Made by a program: the position numbers and the translations under genes. The notes below the pieces were generated by a model. The model was not told where the DNA came from. It saw nothing but the letters and a program-made list of their open reading frames with translations, and did no database searches. Positions 49,563 to 59,387 of a DNA stretch of 64,000 nucleotides are shown here, piece after piece (within the stretch, counting starts at the first letter, position 1; each line of letters opens with the position of its first letter). The stretch is from a bacterium. Its GTDB lineage: Bacteria; Actinomycetota; Acidimicrobiia; Acidimicrobiales; CATQHL01. The stretch is from the NCBI GenBank assembly GCA_026708055.1, contig JAPOVS010000019.1:126532-190531 (forward strand), written 5' to 3'.

Positions 49563-52454
49563 GTGGAGTCGTCGCGTTCGAAGCCGTCGGGGCGCAAGCT
49601 CATCGAGGTCGCGCTGCCGCTGGAGGCTGTGAACGCCGCCGGGCGGGCTGAGAAGGCGGTGCCCAAGAAGGGACACCCAGCGACGATGCACCTGTGGTGG
49701 TCCCGCAAGCCGCTTGGCGTCGCGCGGGCCGTGCTGTTCGCCTCGCTCGTGGATGACCCGTCTGCCCGGCCGGATCGATTTCCCACCGAGGCCGACCAGA
49801 ATGCCGAGCGCCGGAGATTGATGGAGTTGATCGAGGGGCTCTGCCGATGGGAGCGCAGCGGCGACGTTGCTCTGCTAGCTGCTGCGCAGCACCGAATCGT
49901 CACCTCCGCGGGCGACGATGTGCCGAGAATCCTGGACCCCTTCTGCGGTGGCGGAGCGATCTCGACGGAGGCGCTCAGGCTGGGTTTGGACACGCTTGCC
50001 ATCGACCTGAACCCCGTCGCCGGCCTTGTGAGTGCGGCCACCTTGTCGATTGCCCAGAGGTTCGCCGGGCAGCCTGCTGTCAACTCCGGTCTCTTCGGAG
50101 GAAGCGATGGGCTGAGGGGAATTGCGTCTGATATTGCTTTCTACGGGGAAGCCGTTGAAGCCGAGTGTCAGCGGCGTCTCGCTCAAGCCTTCGAGGCGGC
50201 CGTGAGTCCGCTGTCGCCGAGCGGGCGCACGGTGGCGATCTCTTACCTGTGGGCGCGGACGATTGCCTGCGGCAACCCAGGCTGCCGTCGCACCACACCG
50301 CTGCTGTCCACATGGTGGTTGTCCAAGAAACGGACGAACCGCTGGCATGCCCGCCCGGTGATCGACAGTGACCGCTTCGACTTCGAAGTGATGCCAGGGC
50401 CGCCGCCCGCCGGTGTCGTTGATCTCAAGGTCGGACGGGGCGCCAACTTCCTGTGCATCTTCTGCAACACGGTGAACGACGCCGACGCGGTGCGCGACTG
50501 GGGGTGGGAGTTTGGCTTCGGGCTGCGTCTGGTGGCTGTGCAAGCTTTCGCCAACCCAGAGCGGCCGCGGGGCGGACGCGGGTGGCTGGCACCCGACGCC
50601 GCGAGCCAACAGGCAGGCCTCGCAGGTGGCGATACCAGGTACCCGGAGGCCGTTGAGGCGGCACTGCGCCGAGAACTGCCAGCCGAATGCGGGAATGTCA
50701 CGGCGTTCGGGCTGCGCACATTCGGCGACCTCCTCTCGCCTCGCCAGCGCCGCACGATGGCCACGTTCAGCGAGGTGATCAACGGAATCACTTCCGTGGT
50801 GCACCGCGACGCCGTCGGGGCGGGAATGCCGGACGCCGAACTCGGCCTCGAGCAGGGTGGCAGTGGTGCACGCGCCTACGCCGAGGCCATCACCACGTAC
50901 CTGGCTCTCGCGCTGTCCCGGATGGCCAACCGTACGACGACGATGACGACCCACAACCGGGCCAACGGGTCGGTCGAGCAGTCGTTCATCCGACCCGCCT
51001 ACGGGTTCTACGGTGAGTTCCCCGAGGCCAATCCCTTCTCGGGGTCGACGGGCTCGTGGGCCGGCGGTCTCGACTACGTTGTCAAGGCGGTCGAGGCCCT
51101 CCCTGCGCCGACGAGCGTTGCCGGTCTGGGATCGATCTCGTCCCCTCCTAGCGGCGAGCCATCCAGCGACATCCTTCGGGAGCTGGCGTGCGTCGGGCGA
51201 GCCGAAGTTCGATGCGCCTCGATGCTCACCGCTCTCGACGGTGACAGGGGGGTGGTCTGTACGGATCCGCCCTACTACGACATGTTCGACTACGCCTCGC
51301 TGTCGAATCTGTTTCTTGTGTGGCTCAGAGCGACGCTCGGTGACGTGTGGCCCGACACGCTGGGACCACTCCTGGCCCCGAGCGATGAGCAGATCGTCTC
51401 CAATTCAGCAAGGTTCGAGGGAGACAGGGCGGCCGCGCACTCCCACTTCGAGACGCTGCTACGCCGGGCCTTCGAGCACATGCGGGAAGTCCACGACCCT
51501 CGTTATCCGCTCACCGTCTACTACGGATACCAGCAGGTGGAGAAGAAGGCGAAGAAGACGAACGCCAGGGCTCCCGGCACGGCGTGGGAGGCGCTGTTGG
51601 AGAGTCTCATCGCTGCCGACTTGCAAATCACCGCAACGTGGCCCTTGCGGACTGAGCGCCCTGAAGGCGTAAAGAAGGGCACCAAGTCTCTGGCGTCCTC
51701 GGTGCTCCTGGTCTGCCGCCCGAAGGCCGGGGACGGTTCCGCCCAGTCCGTGACGACAGTCCGTGAGCTACGTCGCGAGTTGCAGGCCGAGCTTCCCGGT
51801 GCCATACGGCTGCTGCAGCAGGGCAACATCGCCCCGCTGGATCTTGTCCAGGCTGCTGTCGGGCCCGGGATGGCGGTGTACACGCGCTACGAGCGGGTGC
51901 TGGCCGCCGATGGATCGCACCTGGGTGTCCGAGAGGCCCTGGCGCTCATCAATGAGGTTCTCGACGAGACACTGACCGGTACCGGCGCCGAACTCGACGC
52001 TGACACCCGCTGGGCACTGACCTGGTTCGACGAACACGGCTTCAACGAGGGCCCGTTCGGCCGCGCCGAGCAGTTGTCCAAGGCCCGGAACACGTCTGTG
52101 GCCGGACTGGTTGAGGCTGGAGTCGCTGTGGCTGTCGGCGATCGGGTTCGCCTACGAGATCGCGACGAACTCGAGGAAGGGTGGGATCCCACCACAGATA
52201 GGCGCCCCACCGTGTGGGAAGCCACGCAACACCTGCTACGAACACTCCTCGACAGCGGCGAGCCGGCCGCGGCCAGGCTGCTGAGTCGCCTCGAAGCGGA
52301 CACGGCGGACGCGGCCCGCGACTTGGCCTACCGACTGTTCCAAATCTGCACTCGGCGGAACCGGTCCGCGGAAGCCGCTGTCTACAACGGCCTCGTCACC
52401 TCTTGGCCCGAACTGACCCGCCTCGCCGCTACGGGCGAACAGCTTCTGTCCTAA
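49563..52454 (+). CDS. DUF1156-type adenine-specific DNA methyltransferase 2, with Zn-ribbon
   Basis: 963 aa from GTG 49563, chosen because it aligns with the start of paralogue 1; frames up to 49449 have no family sequence. DUF1156 leader KLIEVALPLEAVNAAGRAEKAVPKKGHPATMHLWWSRKPLGVARAVLFASLVDDP; motif I ILDPFCGGGAISTEALRLG (~D125); motif IV CTDPPYYDMFDYASLSNLFLVWLRA (Asp568). Between them a Zn-ribbon is complete: CGNPGC near residue 236 and CIFC near 299. The C-terminus FGRAEQLSKARNTSVAGLVEAGV and LVTSWPELTRLAA match paralogue 1. Likely modifies host DNA; the adjacent HEPN-DUF499 ATPase is its expected partner. Confidence 0.9.
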   Translation: MESSRSKPSGRKLIEVALPLEAVNAAGRAEKAVPKKGHPATMHLWWSRKPLGVARAVLFASLVDDPSARPDRFPTEADQNAERRRLMELIEGLCRWERSGDVALLAAAQHRIVTSAGDDVPRILDPFCGGGAISTEALRLGLDTLAIDLNPVAGLVSAATLSIAQRFAGQPAVNSGLFGGSDGLRGIASDIAFYGEAVEAECQRRLAQAFEAAVSPLSPSGRTVAISYLWARTIACGNPGCRRTTPLLSTWWLSKKRTNRWHARPVIDSDRFDFEVMPGPPPAGVVDLKVGRGANFLCIFCNTVNDADAVRDWGWEFGFGLRLVAVQAFANPERPRGGRGWLAPDAASQQAGLAGGDTRYPEAVEAALRRELPAECGNVTAFGLRTFGDLLSPRQRRTMATFSEVINGITSVVHRDAVGAGMPDAELGLEQGGSGARAYAEAITTYLALALSRMANRTTTMTTHNRANGSVEQSFIRPAYGFYGEFPEANPFSGSTGSWAGGLDYVVKAVEALPAPTSVAGLGSISSPPSGEPSSDILRELACVGRAEVRCASMLTALDGDRGVVCTDPPYYDMFDYASLSNLFLVWLRATLGDVWPDTLGPLLAPSDEQIVSNSARFEGDRAAAHSHFETLLRRAFEHMREVHDPRYPLTVYYGYQQVEKKAKKTNARAPGTAWEALLESLIAADLQITATWPLRTERPEGVKKGTKSLASSVLLVCRPKAGDGSAQSVTTVRELRRELQAELPGAIRLLQQGNIAPLDLVQAAVGPGMAVYTRYERVLAADGSHLGVREALALINEVLDETLTGTGAELDADTRWALTWFDEHGFNEGPFGRAEQLSKARNTSVAGLVEAGVAVAVGDRVRLRDRDELEEGWDPTTDRRPTVWEATQHLLRTLLDSGEPAAARLLSRLEADTADAARDLAYRLFQICTRRNRSAEAAVYNGLVTSWPELTRLAATGEQLLS

Positions 52455-52649
52455 GCCCACCACGCCACGGGACGCCCCCCACATGCAAGGGGGAGTTGGT
52501 CACAGAGACTCTCCAGTTCGCGGCGTTCTGGACCTCACGAACTCCGAGGGTCTACAGGGAGATGTGCCCTGATGCTTGCTACGTTTGTTCGCCGTGACGC
52601 TGGGAGTTGCGGTCTGCCTCGGTCGTGAGGCCGCGGGAGGAGTGATCTC

Positions 52650-55600
52650 TTGGCGCTGAGCAATCATGAGCGGATCGGTAAGGCGATCGCCCTGTTAGGC
52701 GACGGCTTGGCTCCGTTCGTGGCGCGCGAGTGCGAGGCGGAGTTCGGCCCCAACTGGCCGGCGGCCGTGCAGCGCGTCGACACTCGGGGCGGCAAGCCCA
52801 GGCAAGTCAACCCAAAGGATCCGCAGTTCCTGCTCAAGGTGCTCTGGGACGAATGGAACGCGATCTTCTCCCGGAAGCTGTCGCGAGCCGACCGCAGCTA
52901 CATCGCAGAACTGCAGGTTGTGCGTAACTCATGGGCTCACAACGAGAGTTTTTCCACAGATGATGCTCTCCGGGGACTAGACACGGCACAGCGCCTGCTG
53001 GAGTCCGCTGCTGCTGGTGCCCAGGCCAACGAAATCGGTGGCCTCCATCAGGAGTTGCTGCGCCTGAAGTTCGAGGAGCAGAGCCGCAGCGCCCGGCGCA
53101 GCAGGGCGCAGCGCACCGAGGCCGGCGTGGAGGCGGGGCTGCCTTCCTGGCGGGAGGTGATCGAGCCGCACGACGACGTCACCTCGGGGCGCTTCGAGAT
53201 GGCCCAGTACGCTGCCGACCTGCACCAGGTGTGGCGCGGCGCGGCGGCGGCCGAGTACGGCGACCCGACCGAGTTCTACCGGCGCACCTTCATCACCGAG
53301 GGACTCGGCAAGCTGATCACGGGAGCGGTCGAGCGATTCGCGGGTGCCGGCGGCGACCCCGTCGTGAAGTTGCAGACCAACTTCGGCGGGGGGAAAACGC
53401 ACGCCCTCATCGCTTTGTACCACCTCGCCGGCGCCGAGCGGGCGGCCGACATCCCGGGGGTGGAAGACCTTCTGACCGGCGGCGGATCGAGCCTCCCCGG
53501 AACCGGAGTGCGCCGAGCGGTCCTCGTGGGCCATCAACTGGAGCCGAGCACTATCTCCCGAAAGCCCGACGGGACCGAGATTCGCACCATGTGGGGTGAA
53601 CTTGCCTGGCAACTTGGTGGATCTGATGCATATTCGCTGATCGCTGAGGCAGACCGGTCCGCCACCAGCCCCGGCGCCGCCCTCGGCGAAGTGTTGCGGG
53701 CCCACGCGCCGTGCCTGATCCTGATCGACGAGTGGGTGGCCTACGCTCGGCAGCTCTATGGGCAGCAGGGTCTGCCGGCCGGGACCTTCGACGCCCACTT
53801 CAGCTTCGCGCAGGCGCTTGCCGACGCCGTCGCTGCCACACCGCGGGCGCTCCTGGTAGCCACGATCCCCGCCTCGCAGATCGAGGTCGGCGGTGAGGGA
53901 GGGCAAGCCGCGCTAACCCGCCTGGAGAATCTGTTCGGGCGCGTGGAGGCCAACTGGCGCACTGCCTCGACGGAGGAGAGCTTCGAGATCGTCCGGCGCC
54001 GGCTGTTCAAGCCGCTCAGCGCCGCCGCGGCCCGCAGGCGGGAGGCGGTGGCGGCGGCATTTGCGGAGCTCTACAGGGCCAACAGCGGCGAGTTCCCGTC
54101 CGAGTGCCGGGAGGGCGACTACCAGCGCCGGATGGTCGCGGCCTACCCGGTTCACCCGGAGTTGTTCGACCGGCTCTTTGGCGATTGGTCGAACCTGGAA
54201 CGCTTCCAGTGCACCCGCGGTGTTCTGCGCCTGATGGCCAGAGTTATCCACAGTCTGTGGATGAACGAGGACGCCAATTTGCTGATCATGCCGGGCACGA
54301 TCCCCGTCGACGATGCCGAAGTTGCCGCCGAAATAACCCGCTACCTGGACGATGGCTGGCGGCCGGTGCTGGAGGTGGACGTGGACGGGCCCAAGGCCTT
54401 GTCGTGGCGTCTGGACGCCGAGAACGCCCCGCTGGGCCGTTACTCAGCGGCGCGGCGGGTGGCCCGCACGGTGTACTTCGGTTCCGCGCCCAGCCAGCAG
54501 GCTGCCAACAAGGGCCTGGACGACCGTTCGATCAAGCTCGGTTGTGTCCAGCCGGGGGAGCGCCCGGCCACTTTCGGTGACGCCCTCCGGCGACTCTCGG
54601 ACCGGGCCACGTACCTGTACCGCGACGCCTCCCGCTACTGGTACGCGCTGGCGCCGACGGTCACTCGCATAGCCCAGGATCGGGCCGCCGAACTCAAGTC
54701 TCTCGACGTTGACGAGGCGATCCGCCGACGCCTGGGCGCGGAGGCCGCTCGTAGGGGCGACTTCGCAGCTGTGCATCCCTGTGCCCGCTCGCCTGGCGAG
54801 GTGCCCGACGAGGACACGGTCCGGCTGGTGATCATCGATCCCGGCTTCGAGCACGACCGCAGCAGCGAGTCGAGTCGGGCTCAAGACTTCGCCGCCACGG
54901 TTCTGAACGAGCGCTCGGGCGGGGCGCGGCGCCACCGCAACATGGTGGTGTTCCTGGCGCCCGACAGTGCCCGGCTCGCGGAGTTGCGCCAGGCGGCCCG
55001 CCAGTGGCTTGCATGGGACTCCATACGCCGCGACGGCGAGACCCTGAACCTGGACGCTTTCCAGACCCGCCAGGCTGACACGAAGGCGGACGAGTTCGAC
55101 GAGACGGTAGACCAGCGCATTGCCGAGACCTACCAGTGGGTGCTCAACCCCGACCAGCCCGAGAACGACCCGACGGGGCCGATGACCTGGGACACGTTCC
55201 GGCTGCCGAGTCCTGGTGTGGGGCGCGCCGGAGCCAGTTCGGAGTCGCTGGCCGAACGGGTCTCCCGCAAGTTGATCGCCGACGAGGGCCTAGTGCCCGC
55301 ATATTCCGGACCCCGGCTGCGGCTGGACATCGACCGGGTGCCGTTGTGGCGGGGGGACCACGTCAGCGTGGCACAACTGTGGGACGACTTCACGCAGTAC
55401 CTGTACCTGCCCCGGCTTCGGGATCGGTCGGTGCTGGATGAGGCGGTGCGCGACGGCGTGGCCTCGCTGACTTGGCGGGCCGATGGCTTCGCCTATGCCG
55501 ACACCCACAGCGCTGACACTGCTGGCGGGGAGAGCGGTCGCTACGTCGGTCTGCGGGCGGGCGAGGCCCTCGCCGCCCTGGCTCCGAGCGGCTTGGTGGT

Positions 55601-55976
55601 CCGTCCCGACGTGGCCGCCGAGCAACTGGCCGCCGACCGGGCCGAGACCGCCGACGGCCCTGAGGAATCCGGCGAGGCTGGCGGCGGCGATCCTGACTCA
55701 CCGCGTGGTGACGAGCCTGTTGCCGAACCCGCCGGTCCCGCCCTGCCCACTCGCTACTGGGGCCGGGTCACGTTGGACTCGCTGCGCTGGACCCGGGCGG
55801 CCGCCGACATCGCCGACGCCATCGTCAACCAGTTGGCCCGCGCCGACGGTGCCACCGTCGAGATCACCATCGAGGTCGAGGGCACCGCCCCGGCGGGTTT
55901 CGACGAGGCCACTCAGCGCACCGTCAGCGAGAACGCCGCCACACTGAAGTTCACGACCGGCGAGTTCGAGGACTGA
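52650..55976 (+). CDS. Swt1-like HEPN plus DUF499 P-loop ATPase
   Basis: 1108 aa from TTG 52650, with GGGAGGAG 6-8 nt upstream. Residues 1-~125 form a Swt1/HEPN-like helical domain with the motif RNSWAH (R92-H97), the RxxxxH signature of HEPN ribonucleases. Then a linker and the DUF499 ATPase: TNFGGGKTHALIALYHLA (Walker A, ~243-250), CLILIDEWVAYARQL (Walker B, ~356-361), ALLVATIPASQIE. The middle and C-terminal parts contain LGRYSAARRVARTVYFG and TWDTFRLPSPG segments, an acidic hinge (~990-1020) and a final beta-rich domain. DUF499 proteins recur beside DUF1156 methyltransferases in defence-type islands. No helicase or nuclease gene follows. Confidence 0.88.
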   Translation: MALSNHERIGKAIALLGDGLAPFVARECEAEFGPNWPAAVQRVDTRGGKPRQVNPKDPQFLLKVLWDEWNAIFSRKLSRADRSYIAELQVVRNSWAHNESFSTDDALRGLDTAQRLLESAAAGAQANEIGGLHQELLRLKFEEQSRSARRSRAQRTEAGVEAGLPSWREVIEPHDDVTSGRFEMAQYAADLHQVWRGAAAAEYGDPTEFYRRTFITEGLGKLITGAVERFAGAGGDPVVKLQTNFGGGKTHALIALYHLAGAERAADIPGVEDLLTGGGSSLPGTGVRRAVLVGHQLEPSTISRKPDGTEIRTMWGELAWQLGGSDAYSLIAEADRSATSPGAALGEVLRAHAPCLILIDEWVAYARQLYGQQGLPAGTFDAHFSFAQALADAVAATPRALLVATIPASQIEVGGEGGQAALTRLENLFGRVEANWRTASTEESFEIVRRRLFKPLSAAAARRREAVAAAFAELYRANSGEFPSECREGDYQRRMVAAYPVHPELFDRLFGDWSNLERFQCTRGVLRLMARVIHSLWMNEDANLLIMPGTIPVDDAEVAAEITRYLDDGWRPVLEVDVDGPKALSWRLDAENAPLGRYSAARRVARTVYFGSAPSQQAANKGLDDRSIKLGCVQPGERPATFGDALRRLSDRATYLYRDASRYWYALAPTVTRIAQDRAAELKSLDVDEAIRRRLGAEAARRGDFAAVHPCARSPGEVPDEDTVRLVIIDPGFEHDRSSESSRAQDFAATVLNERSGGARRHRNMVVFLAPDSARLAELRQAARQWLAWDSIRRDGETLNLDAFQTRQADTKADEFDETVDQRIAETYQWVLNPDQPENDPTGPMTWDTFRLPSPGVGRAGASSESLAERVSRKLIADEGLVPAYSGPRLRLDIDRVPLWRGDHVSVAQLWDDFTQYLYLPRLRDRSVLDEAVRDGVASLTWRADGFAYADTHSADTAGGESGRYVGLRAGEALAALAPSGLVVRPDVAAEQLAADRAETADGPEESGEAGGGDPDSPRGDEPVAEPAGPALPTRYWGRVTLDSLRWTRAAADIADAIVNQLARADGATVEITIEVEGTAPAGFDEATQRTVSENAATLKFTTGEFED

Positions 55977-56045
55977 GCCGAGCTCCCGCCTGCCGGGGCG
56001 GGCACCGGAGGCGAGGCCGACGCCTAGGCTGGGCGGGATCCCGCT

Positions 56046-56375
56046 ATGACGTCTGGTACCGCTCCCGCCGAAGCCCCCTCGCGACAGGTCGCTGAACGCC
56101 GTTTCAGCCAATCCATGATCGTCTCGGGCACCCGCTGCCTGCTGGCGTATGTCGTGTTCCCCTACGTGTTCCCGCTGCTCGGGGTCGCAGACGTCGTGGG
56201 CCCGGCGGTCGGCGTTGCGATCGGTGTGGTGGCGATCGTGTTCAACGCTCTGAGCATCCGGCGCTTCTGGCGGGGGAACCACCGGCTCAAGTGGCCCCTG
56301 AGCGTCGTCAACCTCGCCGTGATGGGGCTGATGTTCTACCTGGCCGTCGGCGACGTCGCCGAACTCGCCGGCTGA
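56046..56375 (+). CDS. Small membrane protein, unknown function
   Basis: 109 aa from ATG 56046. After a polar N-terminus three hydrophobic helices are seen: CLLAYVVFPYVFPLLGV, VGPAVGVAIGVVAIVFNAL and WPLSVVNLAVMGLMFYLAV. Arg-rich loop IRRFWRGNHRLK between helices 2 and 3 would face the cytoplasm. Unrecognised family. Followed after 17 nt by the DUF454 gene. Confidence 0.75.
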   Translation: MTSGTAPAEAPSRQVAERRFSQSMIVSGTRCLLAYVVFPYVFPLLGVADVVGPAVGVAIGVVAIVFNALSIRRFWRGNHRLKWPLSVVNLAVMGLMFYLAVGDVAELAG

Positions 56376-56392
56376 GTCGGGAGAGCCCGGAC

Positions 56393-56884
56393 ATGGCGGG
56401 GCGGGACGAGTCGAACGGCGGCCCCGAGGTGCCGCCGGCCCGGAATCCGGCCCACGGGGAACCTCCCGCCATGGCCCGCAGCAAGCTGATCCGGGGCGTC
56501 TGGATCGCGACGGGTCTGGTGCTCGTGGGCATCGGCGGAGTCGGCATCGTCGTGCCGGGTCTGCCCTCCACGATCTTCTTCATCCTGGCGGCAGCTGCCT
56601 TCTCCAGGTCGAGTGCCCGCCTTGAGCGCTGGCTCCTGAACCTGCCCGCGGTCGGTCCGCTGGTGCGGGACTACCGGGCAGGGCTGGGCATGCGCCGCCG
56701 CGCCAAGATCCTGGCTGTGTCCATGATCGTGATCGCGGTGGGCATCAGCACCGGCCTGGCGATCCAGAGCTGGACGCCACGGGCCATCGTCCTGGCCGCC
56801 GGTGCGGTGGGCGTGGCCTACGTCAGCTGGCGGGTTCCGACCCGCGAGACCCTGGACCGGATCGCCGCCCAGGGTGCCGGCTAG
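56393..56884 (+). CDS. DUF454 (YbaN-like) inner-membrane protein
   Basis: 163 aa from ATG 56393. The core is the DUF454 pattern: GVWIATGLVLVGIGGVGIVVPGLPSTIFFILAAAAFSRSSARLERWLLNLPAVGPLVRDYRAG, then two more helices (LAVSMIVIAVGISTGLAI, AIVLAAGAVGVAYVSWRV). A ~20-residue charged N-terminal extension precedes the domain. Family function unknown. Confidence 0.87.
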   Translation: MAGRDESNGGPEVPPARNPAHGEPPAMARSKLIRGVWIATGLVLVGIGGVGIVVPGLPSTIFFILAAAAFSRSSARLERWLLNLPAVGPLVRDYRAGLGMRRRAKILAVSMIVIAVGISTGLAIQSWTPRAIVLAAGAVGVAYVSWRVPTRETLDRIAAQGAG

Positions 56885-56947
56885 CGCCCAGGACCGGTAC
56901 CGCCGCCGCTCGGCGGGCAGCGGGTGGCGGTTCGCTACCGTGAGACT

Positions 56948-57475
56948 GTGACCCTCACGCCGATCGTCGGCACGCTCGGCTACCTGTGGGACCGAGCCGG
57001 CGACACGGTGCTGATGGTGCAACGAGATGCACGTCCCGGCGACGACCACTTCGGCAAGGTCAACGGCCTCGGGGGCAAGCTCGAGGCCGGCGAGCACGTC
57101 GTCGAGTGCATGCGCCGCGAGCTGCGCGAGGAGGCCGGCCTGGAGGTCACCTCGCTGCGGCTGCGCGGCACGATCTCCTGGACCGACTTCGGTCCCCGGG
57201 ATGAGGACTGGCTGGGGTTCGTCTTCCTGGCCGACGCCTGGCGCGGCGAGCCCCCGGCGCACAACGACGAGGGAGGCCTGATCTGGGTGCCTCGCACCCG
57301 CCTTTTCGCCGCCTGCGCCCCCGACCCCGCCGCCCGGCAGGCCGCAGGCCTCGAGCTCTGGGACGGCGACCGCCACTTCCTGCCGCTGGTCTTCGACGAC
57401 GACCCGCGCCCGTTCCACGGCACGATGCCCTACGCCGGCGACCGGGCCGTGGGCTGGACCTACGAGCGCCTCTGA
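56948..57475 (+). CDS. Nudix hydrolase, MutT/8-oxo-dGTPase-like
   Basis: 175 aa from GTG 56948 (GTG 56924 is an alternative adding 8 residues). Complete Nudix box GGKLEAGEHVVECMRRELREEAGLEV with the REL-x-EE metal-binding glutamates. N-terminal LTPIVGTLGYLWD and FGKVNGLGGKLE resemble 8-oxo-dGTP diphosphatases, which cleanse oxidised nucleotides. The C-terminal YERL end is intact. The following 57476-57677 has no gene that I can see. Confidence 0.88.
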   Translation: MTLTPIVGTLGYLWDRAGDTVLMVQRDARPGDDHFGKVNGLGGKLEAGEHVVECMRRELREEAGLEVTSLRLRGTISWTDFGPRDEDWLGFVFLADAWRGEPPAHNDEGGLIWVPRTRLFAACAPDPAARQAAGLELWDGDRHFLPLVFDDDPRPFHGTMPYAGDRAVGWTYERL

Positions 57476-57677
57476 CCCAAGACCTCCCCGGACCGGCCGC
57501 AGGGGCAGATGTTGCTCATGTGGTCGCGACGTTGCCATCCCAGAGCCGCGTCGACGCTCGCAACCACATCTCCGGCCGGGATCTGCCCCACAACCAGCGG
57601 TCGGCAACAACTGCTGCGCGGCACGGTCTGGCCCATCGAACCGGTCGCACACTCCCGCGGGACCCGGGCTCGGGCGG

Positions 57678-59348
57678 TCACGCCATAGCGAAATCGTGGA
57701 ACCGGTGGGCGGTGTCCGCCGACACCATTCCGTTGCGCACATCGCTGGCGATCACCCCGTGCGGCCGGGCCGCAGGTGACCCGTAGCCTCCGCCGCCGGC
57801 GTTGAACATCTCGACGATCGAACCGGGCGCAACCAATGTCGTGGAGTTGGGTGCGGGTTCGTACGGTTCGCCGCCCGGGGGCGTGATGACCATGCGGTTC
57901 GGCGCCCCCCGCTCGCCGCCGAAGAGGCCGTAGGGCTCGTCGCTGCCGTCGCCGAAGCACGTGACCACGGTCTCGGCCTCCATGAGATAGGCCACCTTGA
58001 TGCCGAATCCGCCTCGCCACTCACCCGGACCGGCGGAGTCCTCCCAGTACTCGTGGCTCAGCAGGGTGATCGGCATACCCCCCTCGAAGACCTCGTAGTC
58101 GTCGAAGGCGAAGCCGCCCCCGCAGGTCAGGATGCCGATGCAGTCCTGCCCGTCGCCGCCGGCGACGCCGCCCGCGCCGCACTTGTTCGAGAGCAGCGGC
58201 ACGGCCAGGAACTCCCTGCCCGTCGCCGGGTCGGTGCCGTAGAGGCTGACGTTGAGCCCCCTGCCCCAGCCGGCGCACACCCGGTCGGGCGCGGCCGGGG
58301 CGAGGGCCTTCATCACGGTCTCGGCGATCACGTCGTTCATGACGAAGTTGCCCAGCACGCTCGGTGCCGGGAACGCCGCATGCAGGAACGTCCCCTCGGC
58401 CAACACCACCTCGATGCAGCGCTCGACGCCGCCGTTGTGGGGGATGTCGGGGTCGATGATCATCAGGAACGTGGAGGTGGCGGCCGCGTACGACGTGCCG
58501 TGGACCCCGTTGTAGTAGCGGTCCACCTGCGCGTCGGAGTCGCTGAAGTCCAGCACCACCCGGCCGCCGCCGACGGTGGCGACCAAGCGGCAGACCAGCC
58601 GGTCAGGACCGACTCCGGCGGGCAGGTCCCAGGTGGCCTCGGCGGTGTAGGTGCCGGGGATCATGCGCTCGATCTCGGCTCGCGCCCGCTCCTCGCTGAA
58701 GTCCAGCAGGGCGTCGAGATGTGCCATGGCGACGTCGATGCCGTAGCGGGCGCACAACTCCCACAGCGCCCGCTCGCCGACCCCGGTGGCGCCCATGAGG
58801 GCACGCAGGTCGCCGCCCACCAGTTCGGGGAAGCGGCTGTTGGCCATGAGCACGTTCCAGACGTCTCGCCGGAGTGTCCCGCCGTCGAACACCCGCAGCG
58901 GTGGGATGCGGATGGTCTCCTGCCAGACGTCGGTGGCCTGCGGGTCGTAGCCACCCGCCGACCTGCCCCCGAGGTCGGCGAGGTGCCCCTTGGTGGCCGT
59001 CCAGAAGCGCAGATCGCCGTCGATGAACACCGGACGGAACACGCCCGTGTCCTGGGCCTGGTTGTTGCCCCGGAACGTGTCGTTGTGCACGAAGACGTCG
59101 CCGGGACGGATGGGGCCGCCCACCTGCTCGACGAGGTGTCCCAGCATCTCGGAGAACCCGTACGCCATCAGCGGGAGCCCCTCGTTCTGGGCGAGGATCC
59201 GGTGGTCGGCGTCGAGGACCGCCGCGGTGAAGTCCCGCACCTGGAGAAGCTGGGAGCGGGACGTGCGCTCGATGACCCGGGTCATGTCCCGGGTGGCGGC
59301 CTCGATCTTCTTGCCGAGCACCGCCACCAGGATCGGGTCGATCATCAC
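57678..59348 (-). CDS. hyuB: HyuB, hydantoinase/oxoprolinase B subunit
   Basis: 556 aa from GTG 59348 (ATG 59345 equally good). DPILVAVLGKKIEAATRDMTRVIERTSRSQLL is the HyuB N-terminus; FVHNDTFRGNNQAQDTGVFRPVF, GGRSAGGYDPQATDVWQE and NAGGGGYGSPAARP follow in family order. With HyuA it performs ATP-dependent hydrolysis of hydantoin-type or 5-oxoproline rings. It lies 39 nt downstream of hyuA in an operon with an oligopeptide-type transporter. Confidence 0.9.
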   Translation of the reverse strand: MMIDPILVAVLGKKIEAATRDMTRVIERTSRSQLLQVRDFTAAVLDADHRILAQNEGLPLMAYGFSEMLGHLVEQVGGPIRPGDVFVHNDTFRGNNQAQDTGVFRPVFIDGDLRFWTATKGHLADLGGRSAGGYDPQATDVWQETIRIPPLRVFDGGTLRRDVWNVLMANSRFPELVGGDLRALMGATGVGERALWELCARYGIDVAMAHLDALLDFSEERARAEIERMIPGTYTAEATWDLPAGVGPDRLVCRLVATVGGGRVVLDFSDSDAQVDRYYNGVHGTSYAAATSTFLMIIDPDIPHNGGVERCIEVVLAEGTFLHAAFPAPSVLGNFVMNDVIAETVMKALAPAAPDRVCAGWGRGLNVSLYGTDPATGREFLAVPLLSNKCGAGGVAGGDGQDCIGILTCGGGFAFDDYEVFEGGMPITLLSHEYWEDSAGPGEWRGGFGIKVAYLMEAETVVTCFGDGSDEPYGLFGGERGAPNRMVITPPGGEPYEPAPNSTTLVAPGSIVEMFNAGGGGYGSPAARPHGVIASDVRNGMVSADTAHRFHDFAMA

Positions 59349-59387
59349 TGCTCGCCCGCGGCGCCCGGGAGGTCGGTGCTCATGCGC

